A stretch of DNA of 64,000 nt, taken from Actinomycetales bacterium (GTDB lineage: Bacteria; Actinomycetota; Actinomycetes; Actinomycetales; Dermatophilaceae). The first letter of the stretch is position 1. Every line of letters starts with the position of its first letter. Positions 53,644-62,350 of this stretch are shown here, piece by piece. The stretch spans positions 558,001-622,000 of the forward strand of contig JADJTP010000003.1 in NCBI GenBank assembly GCA_016711095.1, given 5' to 3'. The notes under the pieces are model-generated. The model was not told the DNA's origin. It made no database searches and saw nothing but the letters and a program-made list of their open reading frames with translations. The translations under genes and the position numbers were made by a program.

Positions 53644-54384
53644 TCAGGTCCGGGGTGGCCAGTCGGCGAGGGTCGCGATGAAACGGTCCCGAACCGCCAC
53701 GACCTGCTCGTCAAGACGATCACGGGTCAGGTCGCGCACGGGCTCCAGGACCGCCACGTCGACCCGCCCGGGCCGCACGAGCCGCGCGTTGCGGGGCATG
53801 ATGTCCGACGCGTTGCGCAGCACCACCGGGACAACCGGCACCCCCGCCTGCAGCGCCACATGGAAGCCGCCCTTGCGGAAGGACCCCAGCTCGCCGGTGC
53901 GGGTGCGGGTGCCCTCGACGAAGACGACGAGCGACAGCCCGGCCCGCACCCGCGACACGAGCGCGTTGAGGGTTTCGACCGCTTGCGCGGTGTCGCTGCG
54001 GTCGATGTATGCCGGTTCGATGAGCACCCGTCCCACGATGCTCGTCGGGTCGAAGCGCATCTCCTTCTTCGCGACGTACGTGAACTCCCCGGGGACCAGG
54101 GTCGCGACGATCACGGGGTCGAGGGCACATTGATGGTTGACGACATAGACCGCCGGGCCATCGGGCAGGTGGCCCAGACCCACTGCGTCGACCTTGACGC
54201 CGGCCAACGCCAGCGAGCTGCGGGCCGCAAGCCCCGCCCCGACCGTGCGGCCACGCCGACGGTCACGAGTCAACAGCCCCCACGCGACCCCGGTGGCGGC
54301 ACCGGCGTTCAGCCCTCCAAGCGCGGCCAGGGTGCGTGCCGTGCGCAGCGGCGTGTCCAGGGCGGGCAGTCGCAGCCCAGTCAT
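53644..54384 (-). CDS. 1-acyl-sn-glycerol-3-phosphate acyltransferase-like protein
   Basis: A 246-residue PlsC-family acyltransferase. The catalytic 'NHQCALD' (Hx4D) and the phosphate-binding 'FVEGTRTRTG' are present, with 'FRKGGFHVALQAGVPVVPVVL' as motif IV. It would add the second acyl chain to lysophosphatidate. Its ATG overlaps the stop of the PlsB-like gene by four bases, so first and second acylations appear to be made as a coupled pair. Confidence 0.92.
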   Translation of the reverse strand: MTGLRLPALDTPLRTARTLAALGGLNAGAATGVAWGLLTRDRRRGRTVGAGLAARSSLALAGVKVDAVGLGHLPDGPAVYVVNHQCALDPVIVATLVPGEFTYVAKKEMRFDPTSIVGRVLIEPAYIDRSDTAQAVETLNALVSRVRAGLSLVVFVEGTRTRTGELGSFRKGGFHVALQAGVPVVPVVLRNASDIMPRNARLVRPGRVDVAVLEPVRDLTRDRLDEQVVAVRDRFIATLADWPPRT

Positions 54385-56495
54385 CGGACATCCCCGTCGG
54401 CGGCAGCCTCTTCATCCCCGGCACCGATGGTGCCGACAAGTCTGGCGGCGGCGTCCACGAGGTGGGGAGTTGCGGGGGCATCTGCGGGCTGCCGTCGACG
54501 CGACTCGGCCAGGTGTGCCAGCGTGTCGAGATGGGCCGCGAGGTGTTGCAGCTCGGTTCGGAATGCTTCGCGACGCTCGCTGAGGGTCGGCAGGGCGGCA
54601 TACGGCTCGCTGTCGGTGGTGGCGGGGACGGGCGCCTCACCGGCGGCGGGCGGGGCGGCCAGAAGGCCGCGGTGGCGGGCCAGGCGCAATGCGGTGCGGA
54701 AGAGCTCAAGGGACACCGATTCCGCACTGGCGATCCGGCGCTCGAGCTCCCACTGCTCGCCGACCCGCAGGGCGTCATCGAGCAGGGCGACTTCGTCGGC
54801 CTCGGCGATGGGCTCGCTGCCCGCGGCGGCCAGCCGGTCGGCCAGCACGAGATAGGCGTCGATGAACGGCCTCAACACCAGGTGCGCGATCACCAAATCG
54901 ACGCGCCCGAGGATGTCCGAGGCCACCCTTGCCGTCAGCGTCGTCACCCCGCCAGCCGTGATGAGCCCAAGCTCGCCACGAAGCTCCCGCTCGAAGTCGT
55001 CCCGACCCGGAAAGAAGAACTCGAACTTCAGCAGGTCACGCAACGCCTTGGCCTGCTCCCAGGCCGCATGCTCGGCGGCCGCTTCGTCCCCAGCCGCATC
55101 CTCGGCGGCGGCTCCGTCCTCGGCAGCGTGCTCGGCGGCGGCGCCCTCCCCTGCAGCCGCCCGCTGCTGGCCAGCCGCCTGAGCCGCAAGCAGACTGACC
55201 TCGCCGATCGCGCGATCGACCAAGACGTGGATGACGGTGTTGCGGTAGAAGGCCGCGACGAGGTGCTGGTCGGGTGCGATCCGCCACACCGGCTCGGTGC
55301 CGGCGTCGTAGGCGGTGAGCACCCCCGAGGCGACGAGTTCCTGCAGGGCGCGCCGGATCGTCGCACGGTCGGTGAGCGACGCGGCCCCGGCCACCGGCCA
55401 GTTGCGCGCCCGGATGTAGCTGGCCAATGGCTCGACCGTGTCGAGGACCCGGTCGAAGGTGAGGGCCCGGTCGGCGCCGAGCATCGCCAGGCAGACCACG
55501 GCCGTGACAGTCACCGGGGTGGCTCTGTTGATCCGGTGGCTCGCGTCGATGGCCACCCGCTCGACGGACTGCATCGTGTCGTTGCCCTCGGCGCGAAGCT
55601 GGGCCATCCGCTCGCGCAGGGGCATCGGCTCGCCGACCGAGACATAGGCCCGGCCGAGGCGACCGCGTTGTGAGCGGGCGAACCGCACCAACCAGGCGAG
55701 GTTTTCTGGGCGCTTCCCGCTGCCGCGCGCCTCAGCCGTCATCCCGGCGACCTCGTGGAGTTGGTCATAGACGATGGCGACGGGCACGAGCATGACGTCA
55801 GGGCCGTCGCTGGCCTCGGCCGCATCGCAGAGATAGCGCAGGATGCCGTGCACCGGCGGACGGAGTTTGCCGGTGCGGGTGCGCCCGCCCTCGATCGACC
55901 ACGCGAGGTTGGAGCGCCCGCGCACGAGATGGGAGATGTAACCCCGCAGCGAAAGCCGATAGACCGGCAACTCCTTGGTGGCCCGTTTGATGAAGATGAC
56001 TCCGGTGTGGCTCACGAGGTGGCCAATGACGGGCAGGTCGAGATTGGCGCCGCCGAACGTGAACGTCGGCGAGAAGCGGCGCGACGCGAGGACATGCGGC
56101 AGGACCCAGCCGTCGAGATACGAGCGGTGGGAGAAGACGATCGCGAGGCTGTGGCTGCGGTCGAGTTGCCGCAACTGCACCATCTGTTCCTCGTCGACGA
56201 GCACGTCGTGGGCCCGCATGAACCAGCCGCCGAGCCATTCCCACGACTTGGTGGCCCGCTGGGCATGCGAGGCCATCATGTCGAGCAGATGCCCGGCGGC
56301 CTCGGCTCGCACCTGCTTAAGCGGTGTGCCGTGCTCCGCGGCGTGGCGGGTGAGGGCGGCCTCGAGCGTCGGCTCGGCAAGGACGGCTTCGACCTCTGGC
56401 GAGTCCGGGGTCGACCCCCTAGCCGCTCCCAGAGCGCGTCGGCCCACCGACGCGGCGAGGTCCATGGCGTCGTCGGCCCAATCCGTCATGCGCAT
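54381..56495 (-). CDS. plsB: Glycerol-3-phosphate acyltransferase (PlsB-like)
   Basis: A 704-residue membrane-associated acyltransferase that starts phospholipid synthesis. Motifs: 'FSHRSYLDGWVLPH' (Hx4D), 'FGGANLDLPVIGH', 'SIEGGRTRTGKLR' and 'VPVAIVYD'. An Ala/Glu/Asp/His-rich stretch (about residues 445-485) encoded by repetitive CTCGGCGGC-like DNA interrupts the C-terminal half. Such a run is not part of typical PlsB. ATG at 56495 or 56489. Coupled to the PlsC-like gene downstream. Confidence 0.92.
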   Translation of the reverse strand: MRMTDWADDAMDLAASVGRRALGAARGSTPDSPEVEAVLAEPTLEAALTRHAAEHGTPLKQVRAEAAGHLLDMMASHAQRATKSWEWLGGWFMRAHDVLVDEEQMVQLRQLDRSHSLAIVFSHRSYLDGWVLPHVLASRRFSPTFTFGGANLDLPVIGHLVSHTGVIFIKRATKELPVYRLSLRGYISHLVRGRSNLAWSIEGGRTRTGKLRPPVHGILRYLCDAAEASDGPDVMLVPVAIVYDQLHEVAGMTAEARGSGKRPENLAWLVRFARSQRGRLGRAYVSVGEPMPLRERMAQLRAEGNDTMQSVERVAIDASHRINRATPVTVTAVVCLAMLGADRALTFDRVLDTVEPLASYIRARNWPVAGAASLTDRATIRRALQELVASGVLTAYDAGTEPVWRIAPDQHLVAAFYRNTVIHVLVDRAIGEVSLLAAQAAGQQRAAAGEGAAAEHAAEDGAAAEDAAGDEAAAEHAAWEQAKALRDLLKFEFFFPGRDDFERELRGELGLITAGGVTTLTARVASDILGRVDLVIAHLVLRPFIDAYLVLADRLAAAGSEPIAEADEVALLDDALRVGEQWELERRIASAESVSLELFRTALRLARHRGLLAAPPAAGEAPVPATTDSEPYAALPTLSERREAFRTELQHLAAHLDTLAHLAESRRRQPADAPATPHLVDAAARLVGTIGAGDEEAAADGDVR

Positions 56496-56535
56496 GCGCT
56501 AGGTCTAGCGGCCAGGACGGCACGGGTCAACAACG

Positions 56536-57696
56536 TCAGCAGCGCTCGATGACCGTCGCGTTGGACATTCCGATGCCTTCACACATCGTCTGCAGCCCGA
56601 ATCGGCCGCCGCCGCGGCGCAACGCGTGCACCATCGTCACCATGAGCCGGGCCCCGGTGGCTCCCAACGGGTGACCCAGGGCGATCGCTCCGCCGAGCGG
56701 ATTCGTGCGCTCCGGGTCGGCGCCCGTCGCGGCGAGCCAGCCGAGCACGACCGGCGCGAATGCCTCGTTGACCTCGAAATGGTCGATCTCGTCAATGCCC
56801 AGGCCCGCGCGAGCCAGCACCTTGGCGGTGGCCGGGATCGGACCGTCGAGCATGACGATCGGGTCGCTGCCCACGACCGTCAACGCATGGATCCTGGCCA
56901 GCGGGGTCAGCCCGTGCTCGCGCACCGCTGACTGCGATGCGATCAGCAGCGCGGCCGCGCCGTCGGACACCTGACTGGACACCGCTGCCGTGACCCGCCC
57001 GCCCTCGCGGACCGTCTTGAGCGTCGCCATCTTCTCCAGGGTCGTGTCGGGTCGCGGCCCTTCGTCGACGCTGACGAGCCCGCCGGCGGCGGCATACGGG
57101 GCGATCTCGGCCTGGAACGCGCCCTGCGCTGTGGCGGCGATGGCGCGCTGGTGGCTGGCGAGCGCGAGCCGCTCCATGTCTTCCCGGGTGATGCCGAAAC
57201 GATCGGCGATGAGCTCCGCGCCGTAGAACTGGCTGACTTCCTCGGCGCCGTAACGCGCCTGCCAGCCCTCGCCGGCGAAGGGGTCGCCCAAGCCCTGGGC
57301 GCTTCCGACTGCGGCCGGGCTCCAGATCGGCACCAGGCTCATCACCTCGACGCCGCCGGCCAGGACGAGGTCCTGTTGCCCCGACAGCACCCCGTATGCC
57401 GCGAAGCTCACCGCCTGCTGGGAGGAGCCGCACTGCCGGTCGATCGTCGTACCGGGGACCGAATCCGGCAGGCCCGCGCTGAGCCATCCGGTGCGCCCGA
57501 TGTTGGTCGCCTGGGCACCGATCTGATCGACACACCCCCAGATGACGTCCTCGACAGCCTGCGGGTCGATCTGGGTCCGCCCGACGGCCGCCCGCATGAC
57601 GTGGGCGGAGAGGTCGGCGGGGTGGACTCCCGACAGGCCGCCCCCACGACGTCCGACGGGGCTGCGGACTGCGCTGACGATGTATGCCTCGGCCAT
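56536..57696 (-). CDS. Acetyl-CoA acetyltransferase/thiolase
   Basis: A 386-residue thiolase with nucleophile Cys89 in 'DRQCGSSQQ', 'NEAFAPVVLGW', the His of 'NPLGGAIALGHPLGATGARL' and the second catalytic Cys in 'TMCEGIGMSNATVIE'. It belongs to the same superfamily as the thiolase at 22214 but to a different lineage (FadA/FadI-like steroid or fatty acid types). The ATG at 57696, with GGAGAG 12 bases upstream, is preferred over a start at 57846. It is divergent from the TPR-CHAT module. Confidence 0.93.
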   Translation of the reverse strand: MAEAYIVSAVRSPVGRRGGGLSGVHPADLSAHVMRAAVGRTQIDPQAVEDVIWGCVDQIGAQATNIGRTGWLSAGLPDSVPGTTIDRQCGSSQQAVSFAAYGVLSGQQDLVLAGGVEVMSLVPIWSPAAVGSAQGLGDPFAGEGWQARYGAEEVSQFYGAELIADRFGITREDMERLALASHQRAIAATAQGAFQAEIAPYAAAGGLVSVDEGPRPDTTLEKMATLKTVREGGRVTAAVSSQVSDGAAALLIASQSAVREHGLTPLARIHALTVVGSDPIVMLDGPIPATAKVLARAGLGIDEIDHFEVNEAFAPVVLGWLAATGADPERTNPLGGAIALGHPLGATGARLMVTMVHALRRGGGRFGLQTMCEGIGMSNATVIERC

Positions 57697-57844
57697 GAAG
57701 CCATCGTGCTCTCCCGCAAGCCCGCCGCGCAGGGCCAAAGCTCGTTGCGTTCGCCACTCCGTGCCATCGCGTGCGCGGCCATGGGTCGGCCGTTTGTCGA
57801 ACATTCCCTGCGATCCGGTGGGAACCTGATGTCGAGGAGGGCAC

Positions 57845-58654
57845 ATGGGGTCTGCGTATGCGCAGGAGGATGAAGCCGCACTCGAGCGGATCTCTGGGCT
57901 GCTGCGCGCCTACCGCGCGGGGGGGCCGCTGCAATCCCTGGCCGACGCCGCGCAGGTCGTCGTCGGTCACCGGTGGACGTACCTGATCGACGGGAACCGT
58001 TCGCGGGCTGCGTTCGAGGTCGCCGATGTCCTGCTCGACGTCGGCGCACAACGGTCGCGGTTGGACGTCCTCGATGCCGGACTCGCCGTGGCCGACGCCG
58101 AGCTGAGCAGGATTCCTGAGCACCTGGATCCGGCCTCGGAGATACTCCTTCGTTCCATCAGAGGATCGCTGCTCGCCGAGCGGTCATACCAGCGCGAACA
58201 ACTCGACGACCTCGTGGAGGCCAAGCGGGAGCTGGGCACGGCGACCGCGATGATGCCCGACAACGAGCACCTACTCGGCCAGCACCACCGGGCGTGGATC
58301 TGGATGTCCTATGCGTCTGTGCTCACCCGCTATGCCGATGTCGAGTCGACACCCTCACTGACGATCCGCCAGGCGGCCGTCGACGCCCTACGGCGCGCCG
58401 TTGCGCTCCCGGCAGCCCGCCCCCACCTCCGCGCTGCCGCCAGGCACCAGCTCGCCATGGCCCGGGTCGCTCGCGCGGAGCTCGCCGCGGGGCTCGATCG
58501 CCGTCGACTTCCCGAGCTGGCCGGCGAGCTTGACCGGGCGATCGGCGAGCTCACTGGGCTCATCAACGGCGAGTTCGGCCACCGGACTGAGCGGACCACC
58601 TGGCTCGACAACCGAGCAGCGCTGCGCCGAAAGCGAGGTGACCTGGGTGGCTGA
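57845..58654 (+). CDS. TPR-like helical protein upstream of the CHAT protease
   Basis: A 269-residue soluble all-helical protein. Alternating Ala/Leu-rich helices ('LADAAQVVVGHRWTYLI', 'ALRRAVALPAARPHLRAAARHQLAMARVARAEL') suggest degenerate TPR repeats that act as a sensor or docking scaffold. I recognise no named family. GAGGAGG precedes the ATG. Its stop lies inside the start of the CHAT gene, so the two are translated together. It probably receives the activating signal for the protease or delivers substrate; this is inference. Confidence 0.7.
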   Translation: MGSAYAQEDEAALERISGLLRAYRAGGPLQSLADAAQVVVGHRWTYLIDGNRSRAAFEVADVLLDVGAQRSRLDVLDAGLAVADAELSRIPEHLDPASEILLRSIRGSLLAERSYQREQLDDLVEAKRELGTATAMMPDNEHLLGQHHRAWIWMSYASVLTRYADVESTPSLTIRQAAVDALRRAVALPAARPHLRAAARHQLAMARVARAELAAGLDRRRLPELAGELDRAIGELTGLINGEFGHRTERTTWLDNRAALRRKRGDLGG

Positions 58655-60260
58655 GCCCGACCACGCCGAGCTCCAGGACCTCGAGCTGGCCCTGGCCAGC
58701 GTCCAGCCCTGGGACGCGCAACGCGTCCGCCTCACCATACGCAAGGCTCAAGTCCTCACCGTGATGGGCCGCGTCAGGGAGGCGGACGCCTTGCTCAGCC
58801 GAGCGCGGGACGACGCCCTCGAACATGGCGGCGGGACTCTGTTCGACGCGGCGCAGGCGTGGGCCACACGGTGCGCCGAGCTGCGGGACTGGAGCGAGGC
58901 CGCGGTCGCTGCGGAGCAAGCGGTCTGCGCCAACGCCGATCTCATGCGGCGTCAGGTTCATCTGGACTACAAGCGGCTGACCCAGCGGAACGCCTCTGCC
59001 ATGGCTGCGCTCGCCGCGGACGCCTACCGCCGCATGGGACGCCTGGACGCGGCGGTGGCCGCGCTCGAGCGCGGCCAGTCCATGATCCTGGTCGAGGACT
59101 ACCTGACGCGGCCAGCCATCGCGTCCGTGCTGCGGGAACGTGACCCCGAGCTGGCCGCCGAGTACGGTCGCCAGCTGGAGATCGCGCGCGACCTGAATGC
59201 ACCCGATGCCCGGCTGCGAGCGGCCCACACCCGGCTCGACGAGTTGCTGGCGCGGGCGGGGCTCGACCGCGCGGATATGGCGACCGCCCGCCCCGTGTCT
59301 GCTCCCCAACGTGGCGCCGCCGTATACCTCTGCACCGGATTTGCACTGATCGTCGATGGCACCCGCGGGGTGAGAGACCTGGACCTGCCCGGTCTGACCT
59401 CGGAAGATCTGCGCGAGGTCGCCGTGCGATTCACGAAGGACGTCGTGGCGGGTGACCCCTCGGCCGATGTCGATCGGACTGTCGAGGACACCTGCCGGTG
59501 GATCGATGACATCATCATGACGCCGTTGGGCAGCGCGCTCGGGGACCTGGACCAGATCACCCTCATCCCGACCGGGCTGCTGGCCGGACTGCCGATCCAC
59601 GCCGCGGGCAACGCGATTCACGAGCGCGTGCACACCTATCTGCCGGCCGCAGCCATCGGCCGACCGGAAGTGCAGTCGCTGCCGGATACCCTCAGGCTGC
59701 TCGCCGTCATCGATCCGCCGCACGCCGGCCATCCGCGGCTCAGAGGCACGCGGCGCGAGGCTCAGGCGGCGGCGAAAGCGTATCCGCGCACGATCGCCCT
59801 CATCGACGCCGCCGCAACCGCAGACCGAGTGGCCGCCGCCCTCCCGGACGCCGACATCGTCCACTTCGGTTGCCACGGCGTCAGCAAACGAGACCCCCTG
59901 GACAGTGCGCTGCTGCTCGCCGGGTCGGACTCCCTCACGCTGCGGAGTCTGCTCGCGGATCCGGATTCGATGCGCCACACCCGACTCGTCGTGCTCGGTG
60001 CCTGCCAGACGAGCGTGGCCGACTGGGACCTGCCGAGCGAGTCCTTCAACCTGACCACCGGAATGCTCGTCGCCGGGGCTCAGGCCGTCATCGGCACCCT
60101 GTGGCCGGTCGGCGACCAGGAGACGGCCACGCTGATGGAGGGTTTCTACACGCGGCTGGCGGATGGGCTGTCGCCCAAGCAGGCGCTCGCCCAGGCGCAA
60201 CAGTCACTCGCCGACGAGCCAAGATACGATTGGGCCGGGTTCGTCTACGTCGGGCTGTGA
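58647..60260 (+). CDS. TPR-CHAT caspase-like protease
   Basis: A 537-residue protein with N-terminal TPR helices (about 1-200: 'ALASVQPWDAQRVRLTIRKAQVLTVMGRVREADALL', 'NASAMAALAADAYRRMGRLDAAVAALERGQSMI') and a C-terminal CHAT domain. The catalytic dyad is His410 in 'VHFGCHGVSK' and Cys453 in 'VLGACQTSVAD'; the ending 'DWAGFVYVG' is also family-typical. CHAT proteases are relatives of caspases and separase, and cut specific partners when a sensor is triggered. GAGGTGA six bases before the GTG at 58647 supports that start over 58638. Confidence 0.92.
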   Translation: MAEPDHAELQDLELALASVQPWDAQRVRLTIRKAQVLTVMGRVREADALLSRARDDALEHGGGTLFDAAQAWATRCAELRDWSEAAVAAEQAVCANADLMRRQVHLDYKRLTQRNASAMAALAADAYRRMGRLDAAVAALERGQSMILVEDYLTRPAIASVLRERDPELAAEYGRQLEIARDLNAPDARLRAAHTRLDELLARAGLDRADMATARPVSAPQRGAAVYLCTGFALIVDGTRGVRDLDLPGLTSEDLREVAVRFTKDVVAGDPSADVDRTVEDTCRWIDDIIMTPLGSALGDLDQITLIPTGLLAGLPIHAAGNAIHERVHTYLPAAAIGRPEVQSLPDTLRLLAVIDPPHAGHPRLRGTRREAQAAAKAYPRTIALIDAAATADRVAAALPDADIVHFGCHGVSKRDPLDSALLLAGSDSLTLRSLLADPDSMRHTRLVVLGACQTSVADWDLPSESFNLTTGMLVAGAQAVIGTLWPVGDQETATLMEGFYTRLADGLSPKQALAQAQQSLADEPRYDWAGFVYVGL

Positions 60261-60435
60261 GTCGTCCGGTTCTGCCGCGGCGGCTGCCCAACACTGGCAG
60301 GCATCGAACGTTCTCGCAGCGGGCGGCCTCCAACAACCTGCGGAAAGTTTTTCTCGATATCCGGTATCTGCAGCCCGGCCCGATGCTCCTTCAGGAACCT
60401 GCTGCCATTTGAGCAGCCCACCGAAGGGGTTCACC

Positions 60436-61785
60436 ATGAGCGACATGTCCGAGCGCCTTGACGAGTTGCAGGCCTCCGGCGAGACCATCGCCGAGCTGGC
60501 GCGGCAGCCCGAGCTGTTCATCGCCGCCGCCGAGGCCTTCCGCGCCGACAGCCCCGAGCGTTTCCAGGCGGCCCTGTCCAAGGCCGGCCTGCTGGGCCGA
60601 TGTCATTACGTATGCCGCTGGTTCTGCAGCAAGCACTGCGTCCTGGTCTGTGCTCGGCTCGCCGGGGATATCGCCCCCGAACGCGAGTTCGACGTCAAGG
60701 AGTGGCTGGCCTTCGCCGAGTTCACCGGCAAACTCGCTGCAGACCCCGACACCCTGACCCGGTTGTTGGAGATCGTCGAGAAGGAAGACGTCGACGCGTT
60801 CAGGACCTTCGTCAAGCAATACAACATTCCCCACTTCGCCCACCAGCTGTGCCACTGGCTGTGTGCGGTCCGCTGCCGCGTCGCCTGCCGGCGGTTCTGT
60901 CCCCCGCTGCCTGAGCTCACCCGCGTCGGCTACATCTCGGTGGGCCACCTGGACGGCCAGGGGTATGCCGCCGGGCCCAGCAGCCCACCCACGTTCACCG
61001 GCAGCGACAACCCAGCGGCCGGAATGGGCGACCACCCTTTCGGGGGTAGCGTCCACCTCAACGGCATGTTCAACGTCGTCGGGGCCACCGAGTACAAGGT
61101 CGAGGTCGGCCCGTCGGCGTCCGGACCGTGGACCGCGGTGACCCCAGGCGTCGGCGACGCCCGCATCGTCTACACCCCCCTGCCGGTGTGGCAGGACTAC
61201 ACCCGTAGCCCCGTCGGCGACTGGTATGCCGTGTCCGACATGGGGCTGCTGTCGGAGGGACAGACCTACCTCACGGACTGGGCCACGGACCCGGCGGACC
61301 GGGATGTCACCCGCTTCGCCCGGCTCGTCGTGCGGAACGCGGCACTGGTGGAGTTCCCTGGCAACGCCGTGCCGGTCAGGGTCGACAACGGAGTGCCCTA
61401 CGGGCCTGGCGGCCCGCCGCAGCGACCGCTCATCGAGTTCAGTCAGGGTGACAAGCCACTGGACTGCTGCGCGGAGGTCCTCAAGGACAACGGCCCGGTC
61501 CAGATTCACATCGAAGGCGTGGACGAGAACTTCTCGTCGCTGTCCGTGGTCGCCTACGGCGGTTGCAGCGGTTCTGTGTCGATCTACTCGAAGACCTACA
61601 ACGGCAACCGGGCCGACACCGGGGCGCCCGCTCCAGGCGTCACAGTGACCTGGGACCCGTGGGCCGACGGGGTTGAGCCGTGCTGCTACGTCGTCTTCGT
61701 GCGGATGTACGACCGGGCGGTTGTCGACAACATGGCCTCCGGGGCCCACCACGTCGAGAACTGGCGGTCGATCACGGTGACGTGA
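60436..61785 (+). CDS. Cysteine-ladder protein downstream of the CHAT protease
   Basis: A 449-residue protein I cannot assign to a named family. Two 17-residue segments have five cysteines each at exact four-residue spacing: Cys56-60-64-68-72 (CHYVCRWFCSKHCVLVC) and Cys139-143-147-151-155 (CHWLCAVRCRVACRRFC). Each follows an acidic amphipathic helix, so the N-terminal half looks like an internal duplication. Residues ~165-449 are beta-rich with Gly/Pro/Asp turns ('GSDNPAAGMGDHPFGG', 'YKVEVGPSASGPWT'). Its position next to a CHAT protease makes it a candidate substrate or effector. The 175-base gap upstream (60261-60435) may hold its own promoter. Confidence 0.7.
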   Translation: MSDMSERLDELQASGETIAELARQPELFIAAAEAFRADSPERFQAALSKAGLLGRCHYVCRWFCSKHCVLVCARLAGDIAPEREFDVKEWLAFAEFTGKLAADPDTLTRLLEIVEKEDVDAFRTFVKQYNIPHFAHQLCHWLCAVRCRVACRRFCPPLPELTRVGYISVGHLDGQGYAAGPSSPPTFTGSDNPAAGMGDHPFGGSVHLNGMFNVVGATEYKVEVGPSASGPWTAVTPGVGDARIVYTPLPVWQDYTRSPVGDWYAVSDMGLLSEGQTYLTDWATDPADRDVTRFARLVVRNAALVEFPGNAVPVRVDNGVPYGPGGPPQRPLIEFSQGDKPLDCCAEVLKDNGPVQIHIEGVDENFSSLSVVAYGGCSGSVSIYSKTYNGNRADTGAPAPGVTVTWDPWADGVEPCCYVVFVRMYDRAVVDNMASGAHHVENWRSITVT

Positions 61786-61855
61786 GCTCCGGCGGCCGCC
61801 TCGCGGACGCGGTCGAGCCGCCCGAAGGATGCTCACCTGCTGGCAGGCTTGTCAC

Positions 61856-62290
61856 GTGCCTGGCGCGATCCGCATCCGAGGAAACCTCAGCATCTCTGCC
61901 GCCGAGCTGACGTGGCGCTTCTCCCGCTCCAGCGGGCCGGGTGGCCAGAGCGTCAACACCGCAGACTCCCGGGTCGAGCTGCTGTTCGACCTCGCGTCCT
62001 CTGCGTCGATTCCACCCGTACTGAAGGCCCGCGCCATCGAGCGACTGGGACCACGGTTGCGTGATGGCGTGCTGGTGGTCGTCGCCAGCGAGGAACGTTC
62101 GCAACTGCGCAACCGCGTGGCTGCGCGCCGGCGTCTGACCGAGATCCTCTTTGCCGCGACCGCGCCGCCACCGCGTGAGCGGCGGCCCACCCGTCCCACC
62201 CGGGCCTCCGGCGAACGGCGAATCGAGGACAAGAAGCGGCGTGGCTCTGTGAAGCGACTGCGCGGGAGGCGTGAGCACCGCGAGGAGTAG
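61856..62290 (+). CDS. arfB: ArfB-like peptidyl-tRNA hydrolase (ribosome rescue)
   Basis: A 144-residue release-factor-like protein without codon-recognition domain. The catalytic GGQ is in 'SSGPGGQSVNTADSRVEL', and the basic tail ('RRIEDKKRRGSVKRLRGRREHREE') would thread into the mRNA channel of stalled ribosomes. Length and tail fit ArfB (YaeJ). Start GTG at 61856 begins the conserved region. It appears to be a single gene not tied to the CHAT module. Confidence 0.92.
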   Translation: MPGAIRIRGNLSISAAELTWRFSRSSGPGGQSVNTADSRVELLFDLASSASIPPVLKARAIERLGPRLRDGVLVVVASEERSQLRNRVAARRRLTEILFAATAPPPRERRPTRPTRASGERRIEDKKRRGSVKRLRGRREHREE

Positions 62291-62350
62291 ATCCGCGTCG
62301 GCGCCGCCTTTCGGGGGGATTCGACAGGTCGGCGGCCGACCTTGCCGACG

